Shown here piece after piece: positions 63,847 through 64,000 of a stretch of DNA of 64,000 nt. Position numbers and translations under genes: made by a program. The notes below the pieces were generated by a model that saw only the letters and a program-made list of their open reading frames with translations, did no database searches and was not told the origin of the DNA. Every line of letters starts with the position of its first letter. Positions within the stretch are counted from its first letter, which is position 1. Source of the stretch: Fulvimarina manganoxydans (GTDB taxonomy: Bacteria > Pseudomonadota > Alphaproteobacteria > Rhizobiales > Rhizobiaceae); assembly GCF_900176465.1 (NCBI RefSeq), contig NZ_FWXR01000003.1, positions 186,001 to 250,000 of the forward strand. Direction: 5' to 3'.

Positions 63847-64000
63847 CCCGTCTTTGGCTGAAAACGCCGCTCGCCGTCCTGGCCGATGGCGGAGATGGTG
63901 GGATCGTCATCGAGGACGGCCGGATCGTCGAAATCCTCGCCTCGGGCGCGAACCCGTCGGCGCCGGTGGACGAGACCTTCGATGCCTCTCGGCATGTGGT
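63843..64000 (+). CDS. 8-oxoguanine deaminase-like amidohydrolase (3' end outside window)
   Basis: Only 52 codons are present. The start, [16 protein letters not shown], then [12 protein letters not shown] and FDASRHVV, matches the N-terminal composite domain of the 8-oxoguanine deaminase/hydroxyatrazine hydrolase group of metal-dependent amidohydrolases. The catalytic His-x-His motif would follow downstream. It overlaps ureG by four bases. If it is a guanine or 8-oxoguanine deaminase, its product enters purine breakdown, which ends in urea, consistent with its position after the urease genes. Confidence 0.68.
   Translation, partial: MTRLWLKTPLAVLADGGDGGIVIEDGRIVEILASGANPSAPVDETFDASRHV

Noticed and set aside
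1-64000. tRNA genes, CRISPR arrays, insertion sequences, prophage or attachment sites
   Set aside because: Reading both strands gave no tRNA-like T-arm with matching stems, no spaced repeats, no transposase or integrase motifs.

Overview
The window is ordinary chromosomal sequence of a high-GC alphaproteobacterium, most likely of the order Hyphomicrobiales (Rhizobiales). Supporting markers are the divK-pleD pair, an NDUFA12-type complex I accessory protein, GatCAB amidotransferase genes, a DUF2155-aat-accC-accB-dsbA neighbourhood, a degenerate pyrC next to pyrB, DUF1127 and DUF6105 proteins, and an SOS operator of the alphaproteobacterial type (GTTC-N7-GTTC). Genus cannot be fixed by reading alone. 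No tRNA, rRNA, CRISPR array, insertion sequence or prophage gene was seen.

Layout. 1-1835: the end of thrS, a HEPN/MNT toxin-antitoxin pair and a gamma-glutamylcyclotransferase-like gene. 2067-4937: pleD and divK (c-di-GMP and cell-cycle signalling), DUF3572 and a HAD phosphatase. 4978-8761: dnaE, preceded by a 28-residue membrane peptide behind a LexA box. 9112-21390 (minus strand): rpmG, an MFS transporter, a NUDIX hydrolase, DUF983, rnr, topA, dprA, plsY, a pyrC-like gene and pyrB, mostly tightly spaced or overlapping. 21544-28412: small membrane proteins, ruvX, an UPF0173 hydrolase, gatC, gatA, chorismate mutase, a small protein whose Shine-Dalgarno lies in a hairpin, and a DUF998 protein. 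27600-29266: a molybdopterin oxidoreductase with a cytochrome b partner. 29873-34539: a TRAP transporter operon carrying a pseudo-amidase and a 56-residue membrane protein. 34568-40048: photolyase, DUF1127, a MocR-type regulator, a multicopper oxidase and a Uma2 protein. 40235-44629: gatB, a GNAT protein, psiE, NDUFA12, DUF2155 and aat. 44639-53666: accC, accB, dsbA-like, an M48 protease, an aminotransferase and rne. 54513-59959: amiC-like, mrcA and prfB with its programmed frameshift. 60124-64000: a soluble chemoreceptor, then ureE-ureF-ureG and the start of an 8-oxoguanine-deaminase-like gene.

How the parts work together. Housekeeping functions dominate: replication (dnaE), topology (topA), RNA turnover (rne, rnr), translation (thrS, gatCAB, prfB, rpmG), lipid synthesis (accBC, plsY), pyrimidine synthesis (pyrB plus a probably structural PyrC homologue), peptidoglycan (mrcA, amiC) and DNA repair or uptake (ruvX, dprA, photolyase). 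The accessory interest lies in a few compact units: the LexA-controlled peptide upstream of dnaE, the TRAP operon with a catalytically dead amidase fold, the HEPN/MNT pair, a candidate translational switch at 26480-26509, and the urease-accessory/purine-deaminase operon.
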